Made by a program: the position numbers and the translations under genes
Shown: piece after piece, positions 36,611 to 47,637 of the stretch
Layout: the number at the start of each line of letters is the position of its first letter
Numbering within the stretch: position 1 is the first letter of the stretch
Notes under the pieces: model-generated
Told to the model about the DNA's origin: nothing
Database searches by the model: none
The model's input: only the letters and a program-made list of their open reading frames with translations
From: Cyclospora cayetanensis
Taxonomy: Eukaryota; Apicomplexa; Conoidasida; Eucoccidiorida; Eimeriidae
Direction: 5' to 3'
Length of the DNA stretch: 64,000 nt
NCBI RefSeq assembly: GCF_002999335.1
Contig: NW_020312358.1
Coordinates: 62,001-126,000, forward strand

Positions 36611-39600
36611 TCAGGGTCCTCGCAATGCGGCGCTGATCACTGCCAGTCTATTTTCCTTCTCCTTCAGCTCCTGTGCAGCGGCACCGCAGCGAAAGAGCAA
36701 ACAAGGCATAGGCTCCGCTCAGGCTCCCTTCGCAGACTGAAGGGCGAGCTAACGGCTAGGGACGGCAGCGAGTTACTACAGCTGAAAGGTAGGGTGGCCT
36801 GATTGCTGCACGCAATCCCGAGAAGCCCAGCTGCTCAATGCGAAGGCAAAAAGGCCGAAAGGGGATTGTGTGACGTATATCTGGACCTTTTGCATGTTCT
36901 TTAGAACCTCCGTCTTAGCGGCTGCTGCCGCCTTTGCCCCGGTAGCTGTCTCGACCGCGGCCTGGAGCCTCTTCTCGAGATCCTCGATAGTGCTGCACGC
37001 CGCACAAAACGCCCTCAACCTTCATTTTGTCGCAGCTCTCTCGCTGTAAGGCAGGTATGCTACTGCAGTACATACAGAGACATTAAAGTTTGGAATCGCG
37101 TGTAAGACGGTGACCTTTCATTGCGCCGACTCATGGCCTTAAGATATTCATTCTCCTTTTCAAAAGCCCGTAGCTGCTCCTCAAGAGACACCTGGCGGAG
37201 AGACGCTGCCCTTGCTTGGCTCTGCAGCAACAGCAGCACCCGCACAGCATGTACTGCAGCAGACTAGGGGGAGCGTCTACGCCTGCTGTTGTTGCGGATG
37301 CATGTAAAGGCCGCTTCTGAGACCCCGTGTGAGTGCAGGCTTCCTTAAGCCAGGCCGTTAGAGAGCAGTGGCGCTGTGCCGATACAAGCAAAGTTCTTTC
37401 GCAAAAGGGCGAGGGAGGTATGTACAGTCGAGAACGAGTATGAAGCCTAGAGAGCACACGGGTCAATATGCGGCACACATACGGCTATTCTTGGTTTACC
37501 TCCTGCTCTCTGGAGCTCTGCTGTAGCTGCTGCTCCAGTTTCTGTAGCTTGAGCTTTGTCTGTTCCTCTTCCTGAGCCTCCGAACACATTCGCGCCTCTT
37601 TCAGGGCCTCGTTTGCCGCCTGCTGCTCGGCGAGGGCCTTCATAACCAATATCAACTGTCTGGACACCCCGTCCACACCACACGCTAACCCGTCCTACAT
37701 CAGACAATGCCAGTACCTCCCCGACAAAGTCTTTCCTCTCGAACATGGCAGACAAGAAACTACTGGCAGCCTCAGTTCCACAAGAAACTCCAGCAGCAAG
37801 AGCAATAGCGGCACAATCAGTGGCCGCACATGCATAGATGCCAACCTGAATTGTTGTTCGTTTTCTTCTTGGACCTTCTCGTAGCTAATCTGCAGTTTGC
37901 TCTTTTCCTCCTACAAAGTACAGACACGCCCAAGCAACCGGCCCTATTTTCTTCTACTAATATCTGACGGATTATCTGTTGAAGACGCGGAGGAACAGAG
38001 CAAAGCTCGACTTGCCTACTGGTGTTTCAAAAGAAGTGAGACCGCTCAGCCTACCTGGAGCTGCCGGTGTCTTGCAGTCAACGCTGTAAGGCTGTTAGCC
38101 GTTTGCTGCTGTCTCTCCAACGTTGCGTGCAGCTTTGCCTCCTGCTTAGCGAGCTCTTCTTTCTGGAAGACAGAAAGGTTATGGGACAGAGAGGGAAAGG
38201 ATACTCCGGAAAGGCATTTTTAAAAAGGACCGTTGCATCCCGATTGTACAGCATTTTTAAATACCCTTCGAGACGTAGATGGCATGGTTCATGAATAATT
38301 CATGAATACAAAGGCATCAAAGGACTCTGGTAACCCTCAGCCGTCCAGACCGGCGGCTATACTGCGTAACACCTCCAATACACACACTGGAGCAGGGGAA
38401 GTAGTAGAGAACGCAGCAGGAACAACAGCAATCACAGCAACGACACCTGCTTGACATTTATAGCCGTCTGTACTTGCAGTTCACGCGAAAGCTCCGATTC
38501 CTTAGATCCCTGGAGGCTTCTTCCCTCGCCTAAACTTAACTGAAGGCTGCAGCAGCCCCCCACAGCAGGATACTCGCCAAGCACCTCGTGCCTCTGACCC
38601 TCCCTTTACGCGCGCTTCGAAGAGATGCTTGTGGCCATTTGCTAGGAGGGGTATCGCAAAAGCCCCATACCTTCAGTCTTCCAACCCCCACCCCCTTCCC
38701 CGTGCTCGACGCTGCTGCTTAAGAAGTTCTCAGGTGGTAGCTTGCAGCGCCTCAGGAAGGAACCTGTAGTAGGGTGTGTTACTGGATGCCAGAGGCCCCC
38801 ATGTTTATCTGTACCTCGCGATAGCCGCTTCCTTCGCGTCAAGAAGCCGTTGGAACTCAGCAACGAGGTCACGGCCTCTCTGCTGCTCCATCTCCAGTTC
38901 GCGCCTCAGTCTGCAGCTCAGTTTAGCAACAACCAGCAGCAGGTAGGGGGCATGGCGGACCGCCGTAGAAAGCACGTCGCTCGCAGGGGAGCCCTATGGA
39001 TTCCTTGGGCCCCTTAAAAACCGCTAGATGTATATCACGCACGGCAAAAAATAAGGGCATACAGAAAGGGAAGCACTGGGATAGAGCTGCGCCACCGTGT
39101 GATGCATGCATGCACCAGCGTCTGATGATCAAACTTGGTATCAAGAGGAGAAGATACACACAGAGACCCGTCGTTTATAAATTCTAACGGACTTGCGAGC
39201 CTCGTCAGCAAGGCGCTGCTGTTCTGTGGCATGCAGGCACTCTTGCCGCTCCGCTGCCTCCTTGAGTCGACTCAACTCCATCTAAGGCCGACTCCACAAA
39301 AACGCGCACACCTAAGACTCTCGAGTCCAAACACACCCTACACCGTGAAGGCCCCCGTTTCTACTCTATGACGTCGGAGTCTCCAGAGAGCCAGTGCAGT
39401 GGCACATGACACCTGAAAATCCCCAATTTCTAATCTGGAAAAATACAAGGCGTTCAGCACCTCGTGGGCTTCATTCGTCACAACTAGACGCTGCGCAGCT
39501 TGAGCAGCCTAAACCGCAGCAAGAATCCACAACCTCGCAGCTGCTGGCGTTGTCCTCGCAGCACCAGGCACGACAACGCGCTACCCCCAACTTCTACGCA

Positions 39601-42600
39601 GCCAACAAATGGCGACAATGTAGCAACAGCACAAGCATAACCAGCAGCAGCCGGAGCATCAGATGCCGCACGGTAAGTTTTGCATCTTCTCTGCTCTGCT
39701 GGAGCCCCCGCATCTCCACTTTCCGCTTGCGGCTTTCTTCAGCCAGCGCTGTAGCCAAGGGCCGCCCGCTAAGGAACCAGGAGCCGTCCATAGAGGCGCT
39801 TGCTCTATCTGCAACAGGAGGAGCACCGGAACGGCTAGAGCAGACTGCAGTGCAGAGGTGTCTGCGGGAGATCGCTTTCGAGACTCTGAGACACACAGAA
39901 CTCCTGGAGCTTACCTAAAGGCGCCAGGCCCTGCAGACGGTCCAACAAGGGGCAGCCGTATTTCTTGCTCCCCGACGAATACAGTCCCTCACATGTGGAA
40001 ACGCCATCTGCTGCCGCTCCTGCATGGCTGCTTCCGACAAACAGACTCTCGATCCGCTGCAGCTGTGTCCATGGGATAGGCAGAGACTGCGCGCACAGCA
40101 CAAAAAGCAGCGCATCACAAGGCAGAATACGGTTCTTGGTTCCTCCTGAAGCAGCACTGAAGCGGCGGCAGCTGTAGAATAAGGAAAGCCCGCGTCCAAC
40201 ACGGAGACGCCAGCGCTTACCAAGGCACTGCACTTGTGAACAAGAAGAAGGGCATCCTCAGCCTCGGCAGCAGTCTGCGGAGAGCCGAGAGGCCCGGCAG
40301 CCAGAGCAGCAGCAGACTGCTGCAGCAGCCGCATGGATCGCGCCGTGTGACGCTTAGTGCATGCACTGAAATCCAGCGAGGCGTGCAGCAATTGCAGCAG
40401 CAACGCGGTGTCTCCGCGCCGCGCTGCTGATTCTCCTGAAACAGCAGCAACGGCAGCAGTAGCAGCCACAGGAGCAGCAGATTTATGGTGTCCTGCAGCA
40501 AATTAAGAGGCCCATGAAGCTCCTAGCCGCTGAAGTATGGGAGTAAAGAGGGCGGCAGCGAGACTGCCGCAACTGGTGCTGCTGCAGGCGAGTGCATGCA
40601 GCAGCAGCAGTGGCAGCAGCGGCTGTAGCAACAAGACTCCAATAAAAGCGTACCGTCGGCTGCAAGGGGGAGGATGCATACTGTCTCTACTGCAGAGCCC
40701 ATAGCGTCTGTTTTTTCCCATAGAGCAGCAAGAAGACTCATGCACGCAGTGGCGCGAAGTCCCCTTCCCCGCCGCGTGCTGTGCCTCGCTGCGTTGTTAG
40801 CCCCTGCTGCAGCATTACACGCAAAGCCTATACGGGGTACACCGACGCAGGCAACTAATAGGTGAGACCATAGCCGCAGCTTCGAAGTTTGCTGCTGCAG
40901 CTCCTGCAGCAGATGCTTCGCGTTTTTTGGAGCTTACTCAGCAGGCCGGCGTTGGATGCCAAAGAAACGACGGCTTCTTCCCTCTGTTCTGAGGAGAGGA
41001 ATCTCCCGATTCCACGGTTCGACCGAGTCCTTAGGCACAGCTCCAGAAAGGCCGCCGTATATGCACACCCCAAGTCGTCTGCATGCGCCGTAACAAAAAA
41101 GAGTGCGGGGAGGCTTGCAGCAGACAGGGCAGCGCTGCTGCGGCTTCTCCCGGGGGAGGGCTGAACAGGCGGCTGCTGCTGGTGTTGGTGCTCATGTTGC
41201 TGCTGCCTTTCAGCGGGGTTCTCTCTGCTGTCGCTGTTGGAGTAAGTGCTTCCATCGTCGCCAGTGGCTGTAGGGGGAGGAGGAGGAGCAACAGCAGCAG
41301 GGCCTTGCTGCGTTGAAGGCAGCATGTCTAGCCGTGAGGCGACGGAATCTCGAACGGCTGCGCTCCTTGCGCACAGCAGTGCTAGCATTTCCGCGATTGG
41401 AGCTGCAGCAGCAAGTTGCTGCTTTCGGACAGAAGCTGCCTTCTCAGAGTCGCTTGGCGGATGCTTTAGGAGCTCCTCTGAAGCTGCCTCCTCTGCAGCA
41501 GCTGCCACAGCCTGCAGGGACTGCAAGCAGACGGCTGCGAAAGCTAAGGCAGCGTCTTGGGTGGGACCACTCACTGCATGCAGCATGCGCGGCTCCTTGA
41601 GGGCCTCCCGTAGGCAGAGGGCAGACACCCTCTGCTCGAGGGGCCTCCTAAGATGATTTCGGACAGACGCAATCAGCAACGCCAGGAGATGGCGAACATT
41701 TGGAGAGCTAAAGGAGCCATCGCCTCCACTGATGCTGCTGCTGCTGCTGCTGGAAAGCCGCCGATACACCAGCCAGGCTACCACGGCAGTGGCTGCATCC
41801 GGAAGACTCGCCGCCTTCCCGAGGAGCCGTGCTGCCCCTCGCTGCACTGCTTTATGGAGTGCCTTCAAGGGGCCAGAGCGCACCGACACCGCTATCCCTG
41901 GGAGAGCAAGGGGCCCCTCATAGGCCCCTAACACGGCTAGCAGGAGTGCACTGTCGTTGCTGCTGCTTTCAGCCGCAGAAGGAGATTCCGTTGCCTTGCC
42001 GGAGGCACACGTGGAAGCCCCAGGCGTTGGTGCTGCTGCCGCTGAGGCAGGCAGAGTCTTCGCTTCTTCCTCGGACGCGGCTGCTGCGAGGGAGGCGAGG
42101 AGGGAAAAGCAGTGTGATCCTTCTGGCGTCTGCAGCAGGGCAGCAGCGTCTGCTGCGTCGCGGGAATTGCAGAGACAGCTCGTCAAGGGATATAGCGCCA
42201 TCACGACCTGCCTTAAGGAGGCGCTGGCGAGACTTGATCTCTGAATCGCTGCATGCAGCGAAACACCGCGGGCTAGCCACTCTTCAGCAGAGGAGCCGCC
42301 ATCCGCGGTTCCGCCCTGAGAGGCCCCATTGAAGTCGACTGCTGGATTGGGGGTGGGCCCCTTATAGTCGATGCCCGCTTCGGCTAGACAAGTCGCGCTG
42401 ACACAACAGAAGACACGATAAAAGTGCCTTAGGATGGGAAGCTCTTCGGGGAGACCCTCCATCTGTGAGGGCATCTTATGGCTGGTATGCCAGTGCAGCA
42501 CCGCGTCTCTTACTTCGGCCCGTCTGCAAGCGTGTGAGAGGACTCTCAGGGCCCCCAGGTACTTCTCCGTATCCGAAGGAGATGTGGAAGAAGCCCAGCC

Positions 42601-42765
42601 TGCAGAGGTCTCCGCCCATGACGAAGCCTCCTCAAGAAACTGCAATGCGTCACCTACTTCAGGAGGCACGGGGACGTCGGGGTTCCCCATCTCCCGTGTG
42701 CACTGAGATTGGCTGCGGGGGGGAGCTGGAAGGGGCCCCCTCTCTCCTTGAGCCACCCACACCAT
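36611..42765 (-). CDS. Helical-head plus coiled-coil protein, vesicle-tether-like architecture
   Basis: Exon 1 (42765-40938, ATG start) encodes 609 residues that are Ala/Leu-rich, with repeated amphipathic helices (for example LRQVVMALYPLTSCLC, ALLLAVLGAYEGPLAL, VRHLLALLIASVRNHL), suggesting ARM/HEAT-type repeats. Exons 40435-40221 and 40056-39915 follow in phase (1, 0, 1). Downstream, many short exons to 36.6 kb encode heptad-rich sequence: LAEESRKRKVEMRGLQQSRE, RELEMEQQRGRDLVAEFQRL, LRAFEKENEYLKAM, LEKRLQAAVETATG. The last exon reads ELKEKENRLAVISAALRGP, stop TGA at 36611. A globular helical head with a coiled-coil tail is the layout of p115/Uso1 Golgi tethers, but I see no diagnostic motif, so function is unassigned. 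CAG-rich in exon 1 and its introns. Confidence 0.65.
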
Positions 42766-44615
42766 GATAGAGGAGTGGGGAGAAGGCCCTCGACTATCGC
42801 TCTGGGGGATCTTCCGGCCTCATGAGGGGTCAGTGGGAACGCTTTCCCTCGGGAAAGGTGTGACTCTAGGGGCCTTAGAATAAGTGAACTCAACGTAATT
42901 AACCCAAGGAGGTCTCTTGAGTGCTTCCAGAAGCCTGCAATGGTGTGACACAGCCGCTTGAGCTCCCTGACCAAGGCCCCCTACGGGTGGCTCTGGGTGG
43001 AGTTTTGAAGATCAAGAGGCCCGTCAGGGCAAAGGGTGGAAAGGCGGCATTGATACCAATGAATATTCAAGCCTGAGCATGGAAATATTGTGGCCTCAGA
43101 CGACCTGATACCCTAGTCACTCCCAGCAACCCCACCACCCTCACCACCCCATCTTGTACAGGGGCCCCTGCGCCCAGCGCTCAGCAGGATCCCTAGACTG
43201 CACGAAACAAAGGTCCTTAGTGCGCTCACCCATGGAAGCTGCTCTGCCTACACAATGCCTGCACGAAGTTCACTAAAAGGCTTCGGAGCAAGAGCGTCGC
43301 TTTCCCTCGTGGTTTCGATGTTTTTGGAACAAATTCATTACGCTTCGAATTGCAGAGGCTTCTAACAAGCCGAAGCCCCAGTTCGCTCATTCACATGAAC
43401 CGCAATATCCGGTATTACTGTGGCCACCGTAGCAGCCCCCCACCACTGAACGCTCACGAGTGTCCCCGTGCTGACTGTAAGGAGACAGAGCAGAGAACGG
43501 GGGTGGTGGGCAAAGCTGAGCTTAAGCACTTTCTACAACACTGTTTAGTTACATTTACGAATAATGAAGAATTTAATACTGGATTTGTGTGTTCATGTGT
43601 CCTATTTCTTGCAGTGTCCTTTGAGCTCGATACAAAAAGGTGCAATGTTGTGAATATGCGTGCTGAAGGTATGTGTAACTAGCTGCGAATGCTCGAAGTG
43701 CTTATATAATGCAGCTAAGGGTACCTTCAGATGTTTGTCTTCCCTCATGTCGAGAAGTCTGAGGGGCGCGGGTAGAGAAGAAGGAAGCTCCATTGTTAGT
43801 ACTTGCAGTCACTCTCTGTTGACTTTGTACTGAGCCTAAAGTTGAGTGTCTGCATATGGAAACTTTTTGAAGAATTTCAATGAGTTCAGCCTTAAACCAA
43901 CCAGCAACAATGGGAGCAAATGTAGACGGGTTAAAGCTGGGTGATTTATCTCTTTATTCGTGGTGGCCATGGCTAGATACTTATTTCAGACTCAGTACAA
44001 ACTAAATAGAAATCTGTTAAGTGCTTCTTTGAGGTAATCCTGCTGTCTCCTGCCAGCACCCTCTAAGCTTCCCGACATGAGGATAGAGAGCCAGCTACAG
44101 AATGCGTAGCTGCTCCGTAAGCACGTCGAGCAGTCACAGCTAGCTGCATATATTGCATCCAGCTCGCACGCTCACAGCATTGCATCTTTGTGTAGCTAGC
44201 CGCGCTAATGTACAGTAAATAAGATATACAAGCACCCGAACTCATTGATGTATTCGTTTTCAATTCCTGCTCTAATGTAACTAACGTAGTGCAAAAATTC
44301 ACAACTCAGTGTAGAAGCAAGAATTTCCGATTATGCAGATGCGCAGATACCGTAGAGTGATCTCCATCTCCACTGTAAAAGCAGTTTCCTGAAAAGCCAG
44401 CTGGGGGAGGTCCTTTCATTTGCATTATCAAATCTTGCCTGATGAGTCTCCAAGGGGATACCACCAGTTGGAGAACAGCACCCCGCCATATTCTAGGAGG
44501 GACTGACGTGCAGCGAGGCCAGGATGCCTCAACCTGGAGAAATATGTGGAACGGCAGCTGCGTGCATAACAGCATCCAGCAATGACAATGCCCCCCAGCA
44601 GCAAGGGAACCTATC
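42766..44615. other. Intergenic, no gene seen
   Basis: 1.85 kb between the start of the coiled-coil gene and the stop of the aminotransferase gene, both minus. From about 43.2 kb base composition turns AT-richer. Short open frames (43350-43682 plus and others) show no recognisable protein. A block starting ctagctgcgaatgctc at 43680 resembles sequences near 53145 and 56793. Confidence 0.5.
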
Positions 44616-46504
44616 TCAGGGGAAAACCGCTTCTGCTTCTTGTTCTGCCAACTCCGCAGTCCACCGCGCTACCCTAGCCGCTAGTGAATCAGGCCCAACA
44701 TCAAATAGTGCCTCCTCATATTCCGAGGCAGGTAGTTTTGGTAATTGCTGCTCATCGCACAGTGGCTGCAGTATGTGCTGTCCTTGCGAGCAATCTTCGA
44801 CCAGACTCTGCGAATAAGCCGGCGAGTTGGTAGCAGCAAGGGATGGGACAGCCACCCACATTGCTGGCTGTTTTGGGGGCTGCTGCTGTTGTTGTTGTGG
44901 CAGCGCCTGCTGTTTCTCCTTTTGCTGTTGTTCGCTTGCCTTCTGGCTGCGCAGATGCGGGTGCTTGACCTTTATCAAGGAGCGGACCGGAAGTAGCAGC
45001 CTGCTTGAGGAGGAGATCCACGCAGCCTTCCAGCTGCTTGTTTCCCTCTCTTCCCACCTAGGCGCTTCATAGACTGTCTTTATGCCTCTAGCTGAAAGCG
45101 CCTTTATGGCAAGGCCCCTCACACACCCTGGTAGACATGCAGATTCCGGAGCAGTCAATACGCATTTTCGAGAGTCCGAGAACACCAAGAAGTTGCTACT
45201 GCATCCTAAAACGCAGCAGCCACACAAGCAACAGGGTCAGCAGCGACTAGGCCTTGGATCCAGGGATATGGGTGTGCCCCAGCGCAGCAGCAGGACTGAT
45301 AGTAGTACCAGTTCGATCGTCGGCGGAGCAAACAGACATAAAAGGAGGCCTTGCCTTCAAGCAGCGAATTCTGCCTCTCCAATATGACCTCCTCTAGTGG
45401 CATGCTCAGGGCAGCTCCAATGTCTTGCGCCTCCCGTAACAGCTCCTGCCTCTCTAAGGCCCACACAGTCGACTTTACCTCGGGGTTCTCGCGTCCCCTG
45501 TGCGGCAATAAGAGGGCGTTGCACCAACGAAGGCTGTTGCTGTGCCTCAAGTTGCTGCTGTCCGCTTGGTGGTTCCTCCGTAGCCTCCCCAACCCGTGTT
45601 CAAGTGCACCCAGTGAGTCGCGCAGCTCCTCCTCCTCCTCCTCCTGCTCCTGCAGGCAATGAAATATTGCAGGGGAAGGGATAAGCGGTTCTGCGAGCAG
45701 CACGAGGTTGAGGCTGCTGCAGTTCATGTCTGTTGAGGTTAGCTGCGGCAAGTAGTCTGGTGATCGTGCTGTCACATCCAACGGATCCAGTACTGCCGTT
45801 GTTGCTGCGCTAGCAGAGGTGTTTTCCACTGGATTCGGCGGTAACCCGAGGGCTCCTAGTAAATCTGGCAAGACCAGTCGGGTAAGCACCAGCGTTATGG
45901 AAGCCTCGATACCTTCAGGCAGCATCAGCGCACTTGTGGCTGCTGCCGCTGCTGTTGCTGGTTCTGCTTCAGCTGTTGCTGCTATTGCTCGTTCTGCTTC
46001 AGCTGTTGATAATTCTTTCGTTGGCGCTGCTGCTGCACTCCAATAACAAAGGCGCAGCAATTTCCGCAGGTCCTGCCACACCCGGATCCTGAACTTCTGA
46101 CACTCCTCAGCGGATGGTCCTCGCCTCCCTTCCTCTATCGCGGAAGTGGGAGAAGCAGCTTTCAAGACAGATTCTTCGGCTGTGGAACCGCCCGCGGACA
46201 AACCAGAGTGCTCTCCTTGAACAGCTGCAGAGAGCAGAAGCCTATCGATATTCGTGTTCGCGCCAATCAGTCGCGTTCCCCTTCTCACGGTTCGGATGGC
46301 CGCGTAGTTTGACTCAGGGAGAGCTGATAACAGCTGACACCTCCTCACGGGGATGTTAGTGTAGGCAGTGCCATTGTACAGCAGTACCCGGAGGGCGTCA
46401 GAATCCTCCGCAGAAGCGGCTTGGGGAGACCCCCTGAGGGCTGGTCCCCGCTCCCTTGCCAAAGTATGTATGCTAAAAGATGGCACAGTGGTCGAACCCT
46501 GCAT
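44616..46504 (-). CDS. Class-IV PLP-dependent aminotransferase-like enzyme (BCAT/ADC-lyase fold, plant-type)
   Basis: Two exons, 46504-45355 and 45205-44616, join in phase 1 and give 579 residues. Matches to the fold-type IV family, in order: RVLLYNGTAYTNIPV and NYAAIRTVRRGTRL (N-terminal strand region, about residues 40-80); PEVKSTVWALERQEL, with a Lys at the expected Schiff-base position; VILERQNSLLEG joined to CSSNFLVFSD, equal to the EG-x-x-x-NFFVV segment; LTAPESACLPGCVRGLAIKA; and YEAPRWEE with WKAAWISSSSRLLLPV. The order and spacing resemble plant class-IV aminotransferases of unknown substrate. Low-complexity inserts rich in Ala, Glu and Gln lengthen it. The intron starts with GC, not GT. 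The substrate cannot be told from sequence: branched-chain amino acids, D-amino acids and aminodeoxychorismate are all handled in this family. Confidence 0.7.
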
Positions 46505-47637
46505 GGTGTACAGCTGGAAGAATGCAGCTGTAGCTGCTCCATAGGAGGTGGCTGTTGCTGTTGCAAGTGCGGCCTGTAGTCGTGCTGTTCCTGCTGGTCA
46601 CGTAAAACGGCCCCTAGAGCGTCTGAGCTCCCGATCTTCTAGTCGTTTGCTTCGGAGCTTTCAAAAGTTACTGGATGTTTGCTTCATAGTCGCTGAGGAG
46701 CTTTGCAGGCGGCGCGAGTGCCACCTCTTAACCCCTGTGGCACGTGGAGGGGGGAACCCCTCAACACCTACAGAATGAACTGTTAGGTATCCAGCAGTAA
46801 AATATGCAGCATTTCATAAAACGATAGAGAAAGCACTAGCACGAGCCACAAAACAAGTGGTGTTGCCCTCCGTGCAGCAGCTTTTAAGGAATAGCCTGGT
46901 GACCCTGGGGGCCCCATGGAGGGCCCCGGGGGTGGGGTTGCAGTTACTGGTGGTGCTGCTGGAATTGACAAGAGTCTCATTCCTGCCGAAGATAAAGAAA
47001 GTACTACGGGACTTGTCAGCTGGCTTGTCTCAAGGCTGTTTTGTTCATATCCCTGCAGACTGGCGGTACCGTGCAGGAGGTCGTGTGCGAAACCAACCAT
47101 CGGCTGTGGCTGCGTGTCTTCTCCTGTCTTCCTTGTGCTCATCAGCAGTTTCCTGCTCTATAGCAAAGGTAAGACGACCCAGCCGGCATTGTGTTGCGCA
47201 CCTGAAAGGCATTTCAGTAGAAAGGCGCTTGGGGGGATTTCTCTCGAGAACCATGTCTGGAGAGCTCCTGTTGAGGCCCCCCTCTGGGAGCCTCCGACAG
47301 GACCAGCGGAGGAAAAGGGTCTTATGGGGTTGCGCTGTGCATCAACTTCTCTATAAAACCCCCATTATATTTTGCGTTCTGCTAGGTGGCTTCTCTGTAT
47401 TGGCGCCCTACCAACGGAGGAAGGAGACCTTGCGAAGATGTTTGAGGCTAAATACGAATCCAACTTTAATCTCTGCGGGGGAAAGGAGGTTTCAATGGGT
47501 TCGTCTCGCTTCCCCGTCCTCTAAAGCGCATCCCCATCCCCAAACACCTCACGGGCATCCGCACTGGCTGCTGCACTGTGCAGATTAGATAACACCCAAT
47601 AGGGCGAGGCAGCTGCATTCACGTGCTGAACCCTTAG
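46505..47637. other. Divergent intergenic interval; missing first exon of RNase H2A probably here
   Basis: 1.1 kb between the aminotransferase ATG (minus) and the first recognised RNase H2A exon (plus). The initiator exon of RNase H2A, which must end in phase 1 with a G, should lie here or just upstream. A minus frame, 47142-46783 (119 residues), ends in a hydrophobic segment (PLVLWLVLVLSLSFYEM) and could be a small tail-anchored protein or chance. Confidence 0.4.

Noticed and set aside
46857..47588. Plus-strand frame of 243 codons
   Set aside because: No domain, and its frame does not lead into the first RNase H2A exon; its end covers neither the expected phase-1 donor nor a start context I could justify.
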